A program made the translations under genes and the position numbers. Below are positions 1 through 10,705 of a DNA stretch of 64,000 nt, in pieces. Position 1 is the stretch's first letter. Every line of letters starts with the position of its first letter. Source of the stretch: Candolleomyces eurysporus (taxonomy: Eukaryota > Basidiomycota > Agaricomycetes > Agaricales > Psathyrellaceae); contig JANBPK010000922.1 of assembly GCA_027579435.1 (NCBI GenBank), forward strand, positions 124,001 to 188,000. The letters run 5' to 3'. The notes below the pieces were generated by a model. The model ran no database searches. It saw only the letters and a list, made by a program, of their open reading frames with translations, and was not told the origin of the DNA.

Positions 1-500
1 TTCCAGTCGATCTTCACCTCGTTGTTGGACGTCCTTGGAAACTTTTTGGAAGACAATGGGATCGAGTTCGTTCAACTCGACGGACGAATGAACTCGAGGG
101 AGCGGGAACACGCGCTGAGAGCTATCGCGGACGATCCTTACGCAAAGGTTATGCTCGTGTCGATGAAAGCTGGTGGCGTAGGATTGAATATCACGTCCTG
201 CAACCACGTTATCCTCTTTGATCCTTGGTGGAACCCCTATGTCGAGGTAAGCCTGGATTGCCTCACTTTCTTTCGCTTGTTCACTTACTGATCCTCTTTG
301 CACAGGAGCAAGCCATCTCAAGAGCTCACAGGATAGGACAAACTCGAGAATGCTACGTCTATCGACTTCATTCGCCTGATACAATTGAGGATAGGATCGT
401 CGAGGTAGCGAAGAGGAAGCGTGGTCCGATCGAGGCGTTCATGGCGAGATGTGCAGTGTTGACGAATGAGAGGGATGCAGCTCAGAAGGCAAGATTTTAG
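1..500 (+). CDS. SNF2-family DNA-dependent ATPase, C-terminal end (partial)
   Basis: This is the 3' end of a chromatin or repair helicase whose 5' part lies outside the window. Two exons are joined, 1-246 and 306-500, with an intron starting GTAAGC and ending CACAG. The frame is open from base 1. The protein shows the C-terminal helicase lobe: an LDGRM segment, then MLVSMKAGGVGLNIT (motif V), then DPWWNP followed directly by EQAISRAHRIGQTR (motif VI, with the arginine finger) and a YRL...TIEDRI segment. This order is characteristic of the Snf2 superfamily and closest to the RAD5/RAD16/HLTF subgroup. These enzymes use ATP to move along duplex DNA in nucleosome remodelling or lesion bypass. The subgroup assignment is inference, because the RING finger and first lobe are not visible. 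Confidence 0.93.
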
Positions 501-1130
501 GGAGCTCCCGCTCCGGGGTTAATGGATAGATAACTAGACGAAGCTCAAAAAGCTAGCTATGATGGACTGAGATAGTATGGACTCTCGCAACTTGTTGTAT
601 GCCTAATCCCTGTATATCAGCTGTATTTCTTTGGTGTATCTCCATGTTCTTGCTATCCTTGTAGTATTTCGAACGTCTAGATATTTATGAGCGCTTCCCC
701 GGATTGCCAAATAAATTCGTTCTGGGTTCATGTGGCGAGCGTCCTCAATTCAGTGCGATTTCCTGAAAAGCCAAGTTGCGGTTCGTTCCAACATGTCTAC
801 CTTACTCTCCCTCAACCATCCACCTATTTTTTTATCCATTTCTCATCCCCATCCACATGGCTGAGAAATATGGAATGATGTCAGACAAGCTCTCCGCGCG
901 CGTCGCCTCGCTTGCCAACGCCAACCATCGCCCGGATCTTACCCTTCTTTTCCAACCCATATGAACGGGGTCCGGCGCCAAGTTTAAAGAGTGTCCTTCC
1001 TTCATCAACCATTTTTCTGTTCTCTTTACCTTTTGCCATCCTTAGGTTCGTTGTCCATCCATACTTGCTCGACGTTGTGCACGGTATTGACGCCGGAATA
1101 GTAGACCAGGCACCGGACGGAACAACTAGA
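501..1130. other. Intergenic region between the SNF2 gene and the E2 gene
   Basis: No coding region is supported. The E2 reading frame stays open upstream of 1131 (back to 912), but that stretch lacks the composition of a targeting peptide and is more likely 5' UTR. Confidence 0.5.
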
Positions 1131-3244
1131 ATGTTGCGCTACTCTACGACGAGCACCGCGACGAAGACGACTCTCAGGAGGACGGTGAACCGGGGCTTGT
1201 CGTCGGCATCGAGCTCGAGGGCCAGGACACCCAGGTCGACAGGCACGAGCGCGAGTGCCATTGCCGGACCTAGCTCAGCGGGGTCCCGGTTGAAGTTCTC
1301 CACCACGTCGACTACAGCCAAGACTGCTGGTTTGTGTGGGCTCACTTCTTCGGCGCGTCAGCAGAAGAGAGGTTTCCATGCGTCGCACGCCGCAAAGGGG
1401 AAGCTAGAGACGTTCAAGCTGGCTGATATTGGGGAGGGTATTACAGAGTGTGAGGTTATTAAATGGTATGTTTCTTGGGCTTTCTCCCTATCTTTAGTAC
1501 CCTTATATTCCCTCACGAATTTGGGTTACTTTCTTTCGTCCTTGAATCCCTCCAGTATTCCGTTTGTTGAATTCCACCCATGACGCAATAATATTAACAA
1601 TCCTCCCACCCGCTGCTACCTACAGGTCAATCAAACCAGGCTCCCCAATCCAAGCATTCGACCCTCTCTGCGAAGTCCAAAGCGACAAAGCAAGCGTCGA
1701 AATCACCAGTCCCTTCGACGGCATCGTTAAAGAAATCATCGTCCCAGAGGGCGACATTGCCAAAGTCGGATCGGGGTTATGCGTCATCGAAGTTGAGGCT
1801 GAGGCGGACTCAGCTGAAGATAACGGTGCTTCGACCCAAGGAGGCACCGTAGAATACACCATCCCCAAACAACAAGACGCCGAACTAGAGGTGCCTCCCG
1901 AAACGGATACCCCTTCTGCCCCGAGACGCGGCATGCACCCCCTCGACCCGAAGAACGCAGGTCCGAAGAAGTTGCACGAATTAAGGATCGGGACGCCCCC
2001 TAGTATGGGCAAGGGGAAAGGCCTAGGGAGGACATCGTCCCTCTTAAACTCTCTCCAGGAAGAGAGCAGTGCTCAGAACGAGGGCAGCAGTAGCAACGCC
2101 GACCTCAGCTTCGGCAGCACAACCGCTGCCAGTGTCCTTGCACCTCCGTTTATTAGGCACCTGGCGAAGCTGAATAATGTGGATTTGGCGCAGATTGCCG
2201 GGTCTGGGAAGGACGGGAGGATTGAACAGGTGGATGTGGAGGCGTTTTTGAAGAGGCGGGAGAGTGCTGGTGCTGGTGCTCCTTTGAGCGCGGCGCAACC
2301 TCAGAAAGGAGAAAGGGCCGTGGAGGGAGAAGCGGTGGTCGTCGAGCTTGGAAGGACGAGATATAATATGTGGAAGGCTATGGTTAAGGTTCGATCTCCC
2401 ATTCATTTCTTTTCATTCATCCAACTGACGCGTATTATTTCGATAGAGCCTTGAAATTCCTCACTTCGGCTACACCACGACCCTCGATATCACGGAGCTA
2501 CACAACATGCTTCCTCTCCTCAACACGGGCATTCCTGAGAAGTACCTCCCACCTTCCATTGCAGCCCAACGCCAGCCAGCAGCGATTAAGATGGGCATGG
2601 TCAACCCGAACGCTATCTTCCCCGTCGCGGACGAGGCCCTCCCAGAATCCCAACAATACACCAAACTCACGTACCTCCCCATCTTGCTCAAGACACTCTC
2701 TAAAGCAATGATGCAGTGGCCCTTGCTTCGAAGCTCTATCACCCCCTCGAGTGCTACCGCCGCGAATAGCAAACCAACTCTGACCATCCGCCCACAAGCC
2801 GACATTGCCATCGCCCTGTCCACCCCTACGGGTCTCTACACCCCCACATTGACCTCCGTCAACTCTCATTCCGTGTACTCCCTCGCCTCTTCGCTCAAAC
2901 ACCTTTCGTACCTCGGTCGCCAAACGCCCGTGAGCGGTCTCACTCCCAAAGAGATGCCAAAGAAGGGTGGTACGATCACCGTGAGCAATGTCGGGGCTGT
3001 GGGCCAAGGCGAATCAGCGAGCCCGGTGTTGGTACCCGGAGGCGGGGTGGCGATTGTCGCTTTGGGGAGGGCCAAGTGGGTTTGGGACGTTGATAGGAAA
3101 CCTGAAGGAGAGAGGAGGTTGAAGATTGGTGTTAGCTGGAGTGCGGATCATAGAGTTGTGGAGGGCGCCGAGTTGGCTGCGTTTGTAGAGTGTTGGAGGG
3201 GGTATGTTGAGGAGCCGGCGAGGTTGGTAGGGGAGGGAGTTTGA
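1131..3244 (+). CDS. Branched-chain 2-oxo acid dehydrogenase E2 (dihydrolipoyl acyltransferase), mitochondrial
   Basis: E2 moves branched acyl groups from the lipoyl arm to CoA during valine, leucine and isoleucine breakdown in the mitochondrial matrix. Exons are 1131-1465, 1626-2388 and 2447-3244, giving 631 residues. The start was chosen because it opens an Arg/Ser/Thr-rich, acid-poor leader typical of mitochondrial import. The lipoyl domain covers about residues 93-170, with the acceptor lysine in QSDKASVEI (about residue 133). The E3-binding domain is near residue 285 (APPFIRHLAKLNNVDL). The catalytic domain fills the last 250 residues and ends in SADHRVVEGAELAAF. The usual catalytic motif is HxxxDG; here it reads HRVVEG, so Asp is replaced by Glu. 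The WSxKPG and IPHF signatures favour the branched-chain enzyme over the pyruvate or 2-oxoglutarate E2. Confidence 0.93.
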
Positions 3245-3529
3245 ATTTGAGGGGTGTCCGAGGGCGAAGGGCAAGGGTTCTTTCCATCTTGTCTTCAAGG
3301 ATGGATGGGAGTTGCTCGGTATTCGGAACGAGGATACAGTATGTGCTGGGGGTCTGTGTGGTCGCTTGAACTAAATGGCATCGATTTTCAAAAGGACAGT
3401 GTTACAGTCCCGGTCTTAGTCAGATGCTTTCGCCTGGGGACAAGGACGCTAAGTTTCCTCTTCTATTTGAACAGATACTGTTGACGGACATATAGGAAGG
3501 TCCCAATAGATTTTTGGGACCCAAACCAG

Positions 3530-3800
3530 TGCTGCACTGGCCGAGTTACCTTGGTCCAGGCCCTTTGATTCGAGACGGGTTACGGCAGTCCACAACTCGA
3601 CTGAGGCGATCTATGGCCGAGTTACGTTAGTCCGCCTATTAAAACGAGACCGGTTACGGCAGTCGAAGCACTGAACTCAATGTCCTACGGACTCCTACCA
3701 GGCGATTCACGTTAGTCCGTGCACTCAATTCAATATTGTACCAGGTATTGACGGCAGTCCATGCACTCAACTCAATGCTGACTTACGGAAGTCCATGCAA
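3530..3800. repeat. Degenerate tandem repeats built on GTTACGGCAGTCC / GTTACGTTAGTCC
   Basis: Short related blocks recur every 30-60 bases: GAGTTACCTTGGTCCAG, GGTTACGGCAGTCCAC, GAGTTACGTTAGTCCG, GGTTACGGCAGTCGA, TTCACGTTAGTCCGTGCACT, TTGACGGCAGTCCATGCACT and CTTACGGAAGTCCATGC. Several are followed by CACTCAACTCAATG. A further match (GATTGACGGCAGTCCATG) occurs near 5099, upstream of the second member of the small-gene pair. Function unknown. Confidence 0.6.
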
Positions 3801-4107
3801 TTTTTGTCTGATAGATGGACGTCGTTCTGATGGAAACAGAAACAAGGGCATCTACTCGGTCACGGTGACTGACGACCCACCCCGCATCCTTGCAATGGTG
3901 CGTGCATATAATACTGCCAGGATCGCCCACCTCCCTTTCTTCCTTTCCTCATACATTACCCGCCAAAGCTTACCACCAGAGAAGCCTTAGCCCCCACATT
4001 TTCCCGTTTTTCTGGTGAACCCGAACACGAACTTCTCAATGAATTTCGGTTAGTCCGTCACGAAGATCACCCTCCGCTCGTCATCTTGTAGTTACTCACT
4101 GTTCTGA

Positions 4108-4422
4108 TTGATAGAAAGTAACGTTAACAGCACGGAGCCAAAGGCCCGACTCCCAGAGAGCGGGAGAATGCTCAGCAAGCTTGACCTCGGTATCCCAATA
4201 CCATTCGACCAACATTGCGAAAGAGCGGACGAAGCGCACAAACTCGTCAGTGGGAGCACCCCGTTATCGCTGGTGATGTCGGGTGATGGTGGTAGTGGCC
4301 CGATGCTGTTCAGCAGTCCACCCTCATTACCGCGTTGGAAACCACCCTTCGGAACGATTCCCCTGCCGCATCAAGATTCAGATTCTGGGCACGTTCAGGC
4401 TCAAAATACACCTTTACCATGA
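4108..4422 (+). CDS. Small unknown protein with KLDL-x-IPIPFDQ motif, copy 1
   Basis: I do not recognise this family. The open frame is 104 codons and has a clear paralogue at 5379-5726. Shared features in order are a VNS segment, a KLDL-x-IP-(I/V)-PFDQ motif near the middle, a Gly/Ser-rich stretch, and PxxRWKPPFG followed by LPxxxDSD. In both copies a GTTAACAG that looks like a 3' splice site lies just inside the frame, so the true protein may be a terminal exon joined to upstream exons, and the first ATG is uncertain. Conservation between the copies is in the protein frame, which supports coding. No signal peptide or membrane segment is obvious. Confidence 0.5.
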   Translation: MIESNVNSTEPKARLPESGRMLSKLDLGIPIPFDQHCERADEAHKLVSGSTPLSLVMSGDGGSGPMLFSSPPSLPRWKPPFGTIPLPHQDSDSGHVQAQNTPLP

Positions 4423-5378
4423 CTGATCGGACAAGCGCGGTCTATTTGTGATGACCTCATCGTGCCAGCAATGCAATGTATGTAGATAGGGGTTGGCGCC
4501 TAAATAAATTACTCGATTTGTTCGTGGCGGCGGCCCAGATACCTTGATACTGGGCGGAGTGTACTGGGCGGCATCGATCTCCTTCATCTTGTTAAGCCCT
4601 CTTGGGGCAAGATATAAGATTCCATTCGTCTTCCAAGTAGTTGGAAGGAGGGGCGTAGTCCTTGTATGGCGGTATGTAGTGTGACCTGACGTCGCCACAG
4701 GAACACGCGGGCTGACGTTCCGAACAGGCTCGAAGCCCACAAACGATGAAGCGGGAAAATGGCGAGCATCTCCTGGTAAACCTCGAGCTCACGAAGCCTC
4801 TCATCTGCCTGGAGACGTATCTTAGCCTATCTGATATCGTGAGAGTCTCACTTTGATCTCCCTCTTCGCCCTCGGGTGCTCTTTGGGGCGAAACGACCAC
4901 TTGCTGGGCGGCTTAAACTAACTTGAAAGAGACTCTCGGGATAGCAGTGGGAATTCTTTGTCTAACGGCAAATCGAACGATGCGATATAATACCTTCGCT
5001 TGGGAGAAAGAGAAAGGTATATGGCTCCGAGTTCGGTCTTCGAACAGGCATCTATTGACATATTTATAGGGACCGCTTATGGGCTATTACACCTGGTGAT
5101 TGACGGCAGTCCATGTACTTTTAAGTCTGATGGACTAGATTCAGAGACAAGTGCCCGTCTTCCCTGATGCACGAGATTGTCATACTTATAATTTGAAATA
5201 AACTAGCTAAGTACATATGGATAGAGGGCCATCCCTTCCCTCCCTTCCCTCCCACATCACGCACTACCACACCAGAGTCTACCACTTGAGAGGTCCTAGT
5301 CCATTCATATTTTGGTAGCCTTGAGTACGAGTTGCCTCGCACTATGAGCTTCGGTCAGTTTGCCTGCCACGAGATTCT
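4423..5378. other. Spacer between the two small paralogues, containing a CCCTT microsatellite
   Basis: Open frames on the minus strand (4414-4900) show no recognisable domain and no paralogue. A run of CCCTT/CCCTCC units lies at about 5232-5254. The sequence after copy 1 (ATAGGGGTTGGCGC, about 4486) recurs after copy 2 (ATAGGGGTCGGCGC, about 5817), so this spacer is part of a tandem segmental duplication. Confidence 0.5.
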
Positions 5379-5726
5379 ATGCTCGCTGTTAGTTGCTCAC
5401 CGTCGTGCTCGGTAGGAAACGACGTTAACAGCATGAAGCCAAAGACACAAGCATCAGAAAATGGGACGATACTATGCAAACTCGACCTCAATATCCCAGT
5501 TCCGTTTGATCAAACCGTTGGGCAAACGGAACAAATGCAAAGACTAGTCACGGGAGACCCTTCGTCGTCGTCGGGGGCGGGCGAAGTTGGTAGCGACTCT
5601 ATGCTGTTAAACCATCATTCACCTCCACCTGTCCGTTGGAAGCCTCCCTTCGGAATAATTGCACTTCCAACGCATGAAGATTCAGATCAACTTCATATCC
5701 AAGCAAAAAGTTCAAAGCGCGACTGA
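5379..5726 (+). CDS. Small unknown protein with KLDL-x-IPVPFDQ motif, copy 2
   Basis: This 115-codon frame is the paralogue of 4108-4422. It carries the same block order: VNS, then CKLDLNIPVPFDQ, then a Ser/Gly-rich linker, then PVRWKPPFG and a HEDSD motif. As in copy 1, a GTTAACAG precedes the conserved part and could be a splice acceptor, so the N-terminal dozen or so residues may not belong to the mature product. Upstream, the GACGGCAGTCCATG repeat seen near copy 1 also occurs. Function is unknown. Confidence 0.5.
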   Translation: MLAVSCSPSCSVGNDVNSMKPKTQASENGTILCKLDLNIPVPFDQTVGQTEQMQRLVTGDPSSSSGAGEVGSDSMLLNHHSPPPVRWKPPFGIIALPTHEDSDQLHIQAKSSKRD

Positions 5727-6362
5727 GTTGACCGAGCAGACCGACTCCGAGCAGCCCGAGTCTGAGGAGGGTAAGACTCTATGTCTGCGATGACTCATGA
5801 TTGCGCTAAATCGGGAATAGGGGTCGGCGCTTAATGACTTGATGAATGCACGGGGATCCAAACAGACCTTGGGAGCTATTAGGAAGGGTCACTTCTACGA
5901 AAGGCTGTAGATACGGGGCGATTCTTATAAAAAATTCTCGAGAATAGGCAAGTTATCGGGAAGATAACCGAAGGTGCCTTCAACGCCGGGTGACAGGAGC
6001 CCAAAACAAAGGAAATCACACTGCATTATGAACTTTAGATGCAATATCACTGGGGTAAGGAGTAGGAATTTTTTGGCAGAGAAGAGTGGGACAAACCATC
6101 GAGACTCCCTAAGACGAAATAGAGCCTTTACCCGAAGTAAAATCTGCACTCAGCGGGAGTTGCCGAAAGCAATTTGACGCTGATCATGATCATGATTATG
6201 AACTAGATGGCTAGCGCCAATAATATTGAAGCGTTCGACATAATTATGAGCATCCTAAGACAAAGAGTGGGGTACGGCCGAGTTCAAGCTATTACTATTA
6301 GTGTTGGAGCGGTGAATATGGTTCGCTAAGTGTATTCATGGGTTAGCTGAACGATTATGAAT
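5727..6362. other. Unassigned region
   Basis: Short open frames overlap on both strands (5925-6177) without recognisable domains or paralogues in the window. Nothing supported. Confidence 0.4.
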
Positions 6363-7244
6363 TCAAGTAAAAGGAACTACACACTGATGACTTCTCTTGA
6401 GAAGAGCTAATTCCTTGACGCGGTCTAGGTTCAAGAAGTCCAGTCGTCCGAGCTTTCCCATGGCTGAGGCGAGTTTCGAGTGACGAGAGCTCGAAGTTGT
6501 CAGTGAGTGTGACGCTCCCTGCTGCCGGGAACTGCAGGCACCCCTCTCTAAACAATCCTCATCTGAGGCTAGAGCTAGCACTTCGCGATTTGCCAACTCC
6601 TTCGACATTCGGGGTCCATCGAAAAATTCGGATTTGACAGAGAAGCTTGAAGACGCCTGTTCGGAAGAGAGGTTTTGGATGGCGGTTCTGGATTCCCAGC
6701 CAGGCGCTCGAAGGTCGTCTGGCCAGGGTGTGAGGTTGTCAGCAGAATGCACAGCATCCACAGAGTGACATGAAGCCGCCTCGCCCCACACTGCGCAATC
6801 TGTATCTCTTAGGCTTTCATTACTCCACTTCGGCCCCTTGATACTCTCAATGCTCCCTGCACCCCAGCCTCTGATGTTGACACTCTCGATACTTTCAGCG
6901 CTCCAGCTGAAATCCCTGACACTCTCGTTCCCGGTAGTCTCGGTGCTCAATGTAACATCCCTGAGGCTTTCCAAGCTGGTCTCGGCGGTGATATCCCTCC
7001 GGCTCTTCAGACTATTTTGTGTGGTGCCAATATCCCTGCGGCTTTCTCTATCCCAGCCATTATTCCTTATACTCAAGCTCCCGACAATACTCTCGGTACT
7101 AGAGTCGACATCCCTAAGCCTCTCGGCGTCCTCGAGCCTTGAGACTTCGGGAACGGCCACTTGCGCATCGAGACGACCTTCCTCTGGCACCTGAAAGCAA
7201 GCGACTCCTAGACACAACGCAACGAGAGTGAGGTCGGCCCACAA
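6363..7244 (-). CDS. Unrecognised Ser/Asp-rich open frame with internal repeats
   Basis: This 293-codon frame begins with a short hydrophobic leader (MWADLTLVALCLGVACF) that could be a signal peptide. The leader is followed at once by a strong splice acceptor (TTGCTTTCAG|GTGCC), so it may instead be intronic. The middle contains a degenerate repeat of about 10-15 residues around (S/L)(L/R)RD(V/I) and STES/SAES, for example RDVDSSTES, SLRDVTLSTE and RDFSWSAES. It lies directly downstream of P1 on the same strand and might be a 3' extension or alternative exon of that gene. No homologue was recognised. Treat as a candidate only. Confidence 0.3.
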   Translation of the reverse strand: MWADLTLVALCLGVACFQVPEEGRLDAQVAVPEVSRLEDAERLRDVDSSTESIVGSLSIRNNGWDRESRRDIGTTQNSLKSRRDITAETSLESLRDVTLSTETTGNESVRDFSWSAESIESVNIRGWGAGSIESIKGPKWSNESLRDTDCAVWGEAASCHSVDAVHSADNLTPWPDDLRAPGWESRTAIQNLSSEQASSSFSVKSEFFDGPRMSKELANREVLALASDEDCLERGACSSRQQGASHSLTTSSSRHSKLASAMGKLGRLDFLNLDRVKELALLKRSHQCVVPFT

Positions 7245-7273
7245 TCGTACTCAAAAAGCGAGCACTGCAATGC

Positions 7274-9217
7274 TTACCGTTGCGAACACATATTACTTGA
7301 GACTTGAGGACGTCGACCCAGAAACCACCTGGTCAGGGTGAATGACGTCGATTGCGTATGCATTATGAAGAAAGGAAGTTTCGCTGTACGTACCTTCAGG
7401 GGAGGCATCGAGCATAGGACTTAACCTCCAGTCGTCATCATGACTCAAGGCGCAATCCGCACCGGTCTTCATCCTGCGTGAGTGAAAGTCGAGGGGTTTG
7501 AAGGGAAATTGAGAAGGCCCACCATGTCCAAGAGTATATCATTAATCGTGTCACAAGGGTGGCAAGTCTGGAGTCGGGGGCATGTCAACATCATGTAGTA
7601 GAGACCATGTAAAGTGACGCACGAAGTCTACCAGTGCTGGGAAAGCGTCTACCTGTACCCAATGGGCTTGGGATAGGTTTCCCCCAGACGAATAGCTCGT
7701 GGAAGAATCATCACCAGACCCATGACAGTCGCGGTCCGCTGACCCACCGTGGCTGTCACGATTCCTTCCATCCATAAATCGGTTTCCATCACCCCTGGGG
7801 GCAAAGCCGGAGCTGGTGTCTCCAGATCCGCCGGCGTCACTCCCGAATTTGGATAGTGAGCCTTTCAAGTGGGAACGGAAGGTGCCCGAGAGTGCCAGCT
7901 TGAATCCCCGAAGGAAAAGAGCCTGGTCTTTTCCGTGCCCACCCTGACCAGGCTGCGTCGTCATCGAATTGGATCCGAATCGAGCCTCTGCCATACCGCG
8001 GTGTGTCCATGTATAGTCCGGTGCCAGTTCCGGTCTGCTTGTAACGTCTCTTTCGAGCCTCAACACTTCAGGCGAGGCTTCCATCATCTCATTGTAGGCA
8101 GCAATAGCCCAGCTATCGCTCTTGATGCAACCTGTGATGATGTACAGAGAGTCTTTGTCGGCCACTCGCTGGATGCTGTTCGCATGCTGATATATGAGGC
8201 CGGCGTGCTGGATAATAAATTCCTGGAGAGCAATTGGATCAGCTAGTTCTTCGAGATCCGCTGACGAAGTGCACGCGAGCACGGCACCTGGCCGTTTGCG
8301 ACATTGAAATTCAAATGAAGAAATGCTTGGAGAAATTTGCGTAAGTACCGCCTGAGCTTAAAGGAAGGAAGGAGACGTACTGTCCAGACGGTGTTTTACG
8401 AACAACCGACGAGATGCCTTCAGCGACTGTATCGCCTTCTCTGAGCTCGGCTCGGTGAATCCTGATCGCTCTGGATGGAGCCTGATCTAGATATCTCGGG
8501 CTATGAGTCACCTGGTTCCGTAAAGGTTCACCGTCCCAGATATTGAAGATCTTCTGAAATCCATAAACCGGAGTGAACGTCCCAATGTCCCCTGGAGTGA
8601 CGCCCTTTCCAGGGACGAGAGGGCTGCGAGGCTTGGGGTTCCAACATCCCAGACCATGCCCCGATCGTAGCATACTTCGAACATAAATCTCGGCTCTTGT
8701 AATATCCGATCGTATGATTCGCACATCCAGCTCTTCCATAGACGACTACATTGATGGTTCTTTTAGACGCCGCTGAAAAGACGGTGAGCAAACTCACAAC
8801 GTTGACATCCTCCCCCGATTGCGCCCCAGATTCAACACTAGTTGTAGGCGTATCGGCATTCCTGAAGGATTGGTCTCGCTGGATGGGCAGGATATGCACG
8901 GCTCCTTGTATCTGTGGACCATCCTGTGGACCATCCTGTGGACCATGCTGGGGCGCATCGCGGTGGGTGGGACGAAAGAATCTTGATAAAAACGGGATCA
9001 ACCGACGACGGAGCTGCCTCATATAGATACTGAGGGATGCTCCCCTCGTTTGGCCAGTGGTCATCGACAAATCTGGTGCATTGATGCTAAAATTGAAGGA
9101 AGTCAAGTACATGTCGTTTCCTGCGGTTACGAAGTCGGTGCCCTGGAAAGATTGGTGATGGGCACCTGTGAGTACTGCTGTTGACGCCATGGGTCCCCTT
9201 TCGGATATGCTTGACAT
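7274..9217 (-). CDS. P1: unnamed fungal family protein with N-terminal TGAH motif
   Basis: Five exons (9217-8798, 8745-8381, 8325-7632, 7466-7394, 7302-7274) give 526 residues; the last exon is the least certain. The paralogue P2 (11978-13968) has the same intron positions and phases, which is the main support for the model. Near the N-terminus is LTGAHHQSFQGTDFVTAGN, a short Gly/Asn block of a kind I associate with the start of many basidiomycete NLR-like proteins. A basic segment and a DGPQ triplet repeat (12-bp units at 8913-8948) follow. A conserved core contains AEIYVRSMLRSGHGLGCW, PGDIGTF and YGFQKIFNIW. The third exon carries GAVLACTSSADLEE, AGLIYQHANSIQRV and a Gly/Ser-rich tail. The C-terminus has TGADCALSHDDDWR. 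No enzymatic motif is visible; function is unknown. Confidence 0.72.
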
Positions 9218-10705
9218 CCTGGACCTTCTGTCAACGACCTTCAATGACGCTGGGAAAGAGAAGGTAGCAGCCAATGGTGGTGGCCAAGTTATGCTTCGTG
9301 CGTTGGCGAGAGGGTAAGTTATGAAATCCAAGGGAACGCGACAAACACATGCCCTGGCTCGCGTCCTATGTGTCTAGCACAGAGCGGTTCTTGGAGTTTT
9401 ACAGAGACATTTCCATCTCCAATTCAGTTGTGTGACATAGAGATCCATCGCAGCGGTAGTGGCAAATGATCCACGTGTTGGAAGGGTGATTTACTGGCAA
9501 TGAAGAACCTGTCTTTTGGGATGTGATTCATGCCAAGAAGCTCCATCGAGACTAATAGATCATTCACCTTCTGAACATTCAACAACCTTCGATCTCCCAT
9601 ATCCTTACCGAGCAGTGCAAGGCGGCACGAGAAGCCACAGGGGTGCGCGAAACAATATGAGAGGTTCCATACGGGCCCGGAACTATCGCTGGCTTGTTCG
9701 GGTAAGGGCTCAAAGATATCAAGGGGACCCATTTGGCGCCCAAGACATGCGGTGGCTGCGTGGTGGAAACGTGGCCGTTGACAAGACGGGATAGTTTGTA
9801 TGCTGGGCTGATGTTTTCTAGCTGTCTACGATCATCAACGGAGGTGGCCTGAATCGGAGAACCTCGGTACCAAACCTGACTCGTCATATTGTCAATTCCA
9901 GCTCACATTTCTATGGTAAAGAGCGTTCAATGCAGAGCGGATGGAAGCGCCGGAATCAGGCATATTCAGTTTCTGTCGTGAGCGAAGCGAGCAGTCCCGG
10001 CCAGGGACAAACAAGTGCAAATCTTGCCTCCCATTTGTCTAGCGGCCAGTTGTAGACAGACTCGAAGAAATCGTAACCACTTCTAAGCTTCAGGATTATG
10101 ATCACCAATCTCAGCCTTAGCTTTTCAGACGTAAGTGGATCTTGGAGGTGATTGTGCATTCACAAATATTCAATTTCAAGAGCTATCGGAGGGGGGGNCG
10201 GGACTCCGGAGCACGTAAAGCCAGTCACCCTTAAACATATCGATGGAGTATTACCTGGCCAGTTTTGAGCGTCTTTTCGGATCCCCTTGGTTCAGCCAAG
10301 ACGATCTGCGACCTGGGACTCATAGGTGCGGGAACTGCCTATATTAAATATGCTGTCTGTAAACCAAGCCTGTAGCAGTCAATAGTTGGTTTCCGAAGGT
10401 GTGCTGCTGATGCTTGGGAGACGCTCATTATCTACGGAGAACAGGAGGAGAACATTTAGAAACGGCTCCGTCCGGACTTGGAGCAGGACAACCAGAAGTT
10501 CTGATAAATACATAAGGCCCCGTGCGAACGCCAGCCGTTCTCCACCAGAAAGTGCTCTTGAACGCGTACTATGAACAGGCGATGGTTGGGTGGAATGTAC
10601 ACACAGTCAGACCGACGACCGATTGACAGCACACACAAACAACATTACTCTAGTCAGACTTTTGGTGGGAGACTACTAGGATAACAAGCTAGTCAGCGTA
10701 GAAAT
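9218..10705. other. Intergenic region between P1 and GTPase G1
   Basis: Scattered short frames without recognisable features; one N at 10198 follows a run of G. A block of about 40 bp near 10420-10460 (AGACGCTCATTATC and onward) resembles 31450-31490, so both lie downstream of a GTPase gene and probably share a duplicated 3' flank. Confidence 0.45.

Noticed and set aside
912..1130. In-frame extension upstream of the E2 start
   Set aside because: The extra 73 codons are Pro/Phe-rich and not like a mitochondrial leader; the ATG at 1131 is followed by a typical targeting peptide.
1620..2406. Minus-strand open frames of 117-130 codons opposite the E2 gene
   Set aside because: They are shadows of the GC-biased E2 coding strand and show no motifs.
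8917..8952. Triplicated 12-bp unit in P1 considered as a separate repeat locus
   Set aside because: It is only three units and is explained as a short DGPQ peptide repeat within the P1 coding exon.
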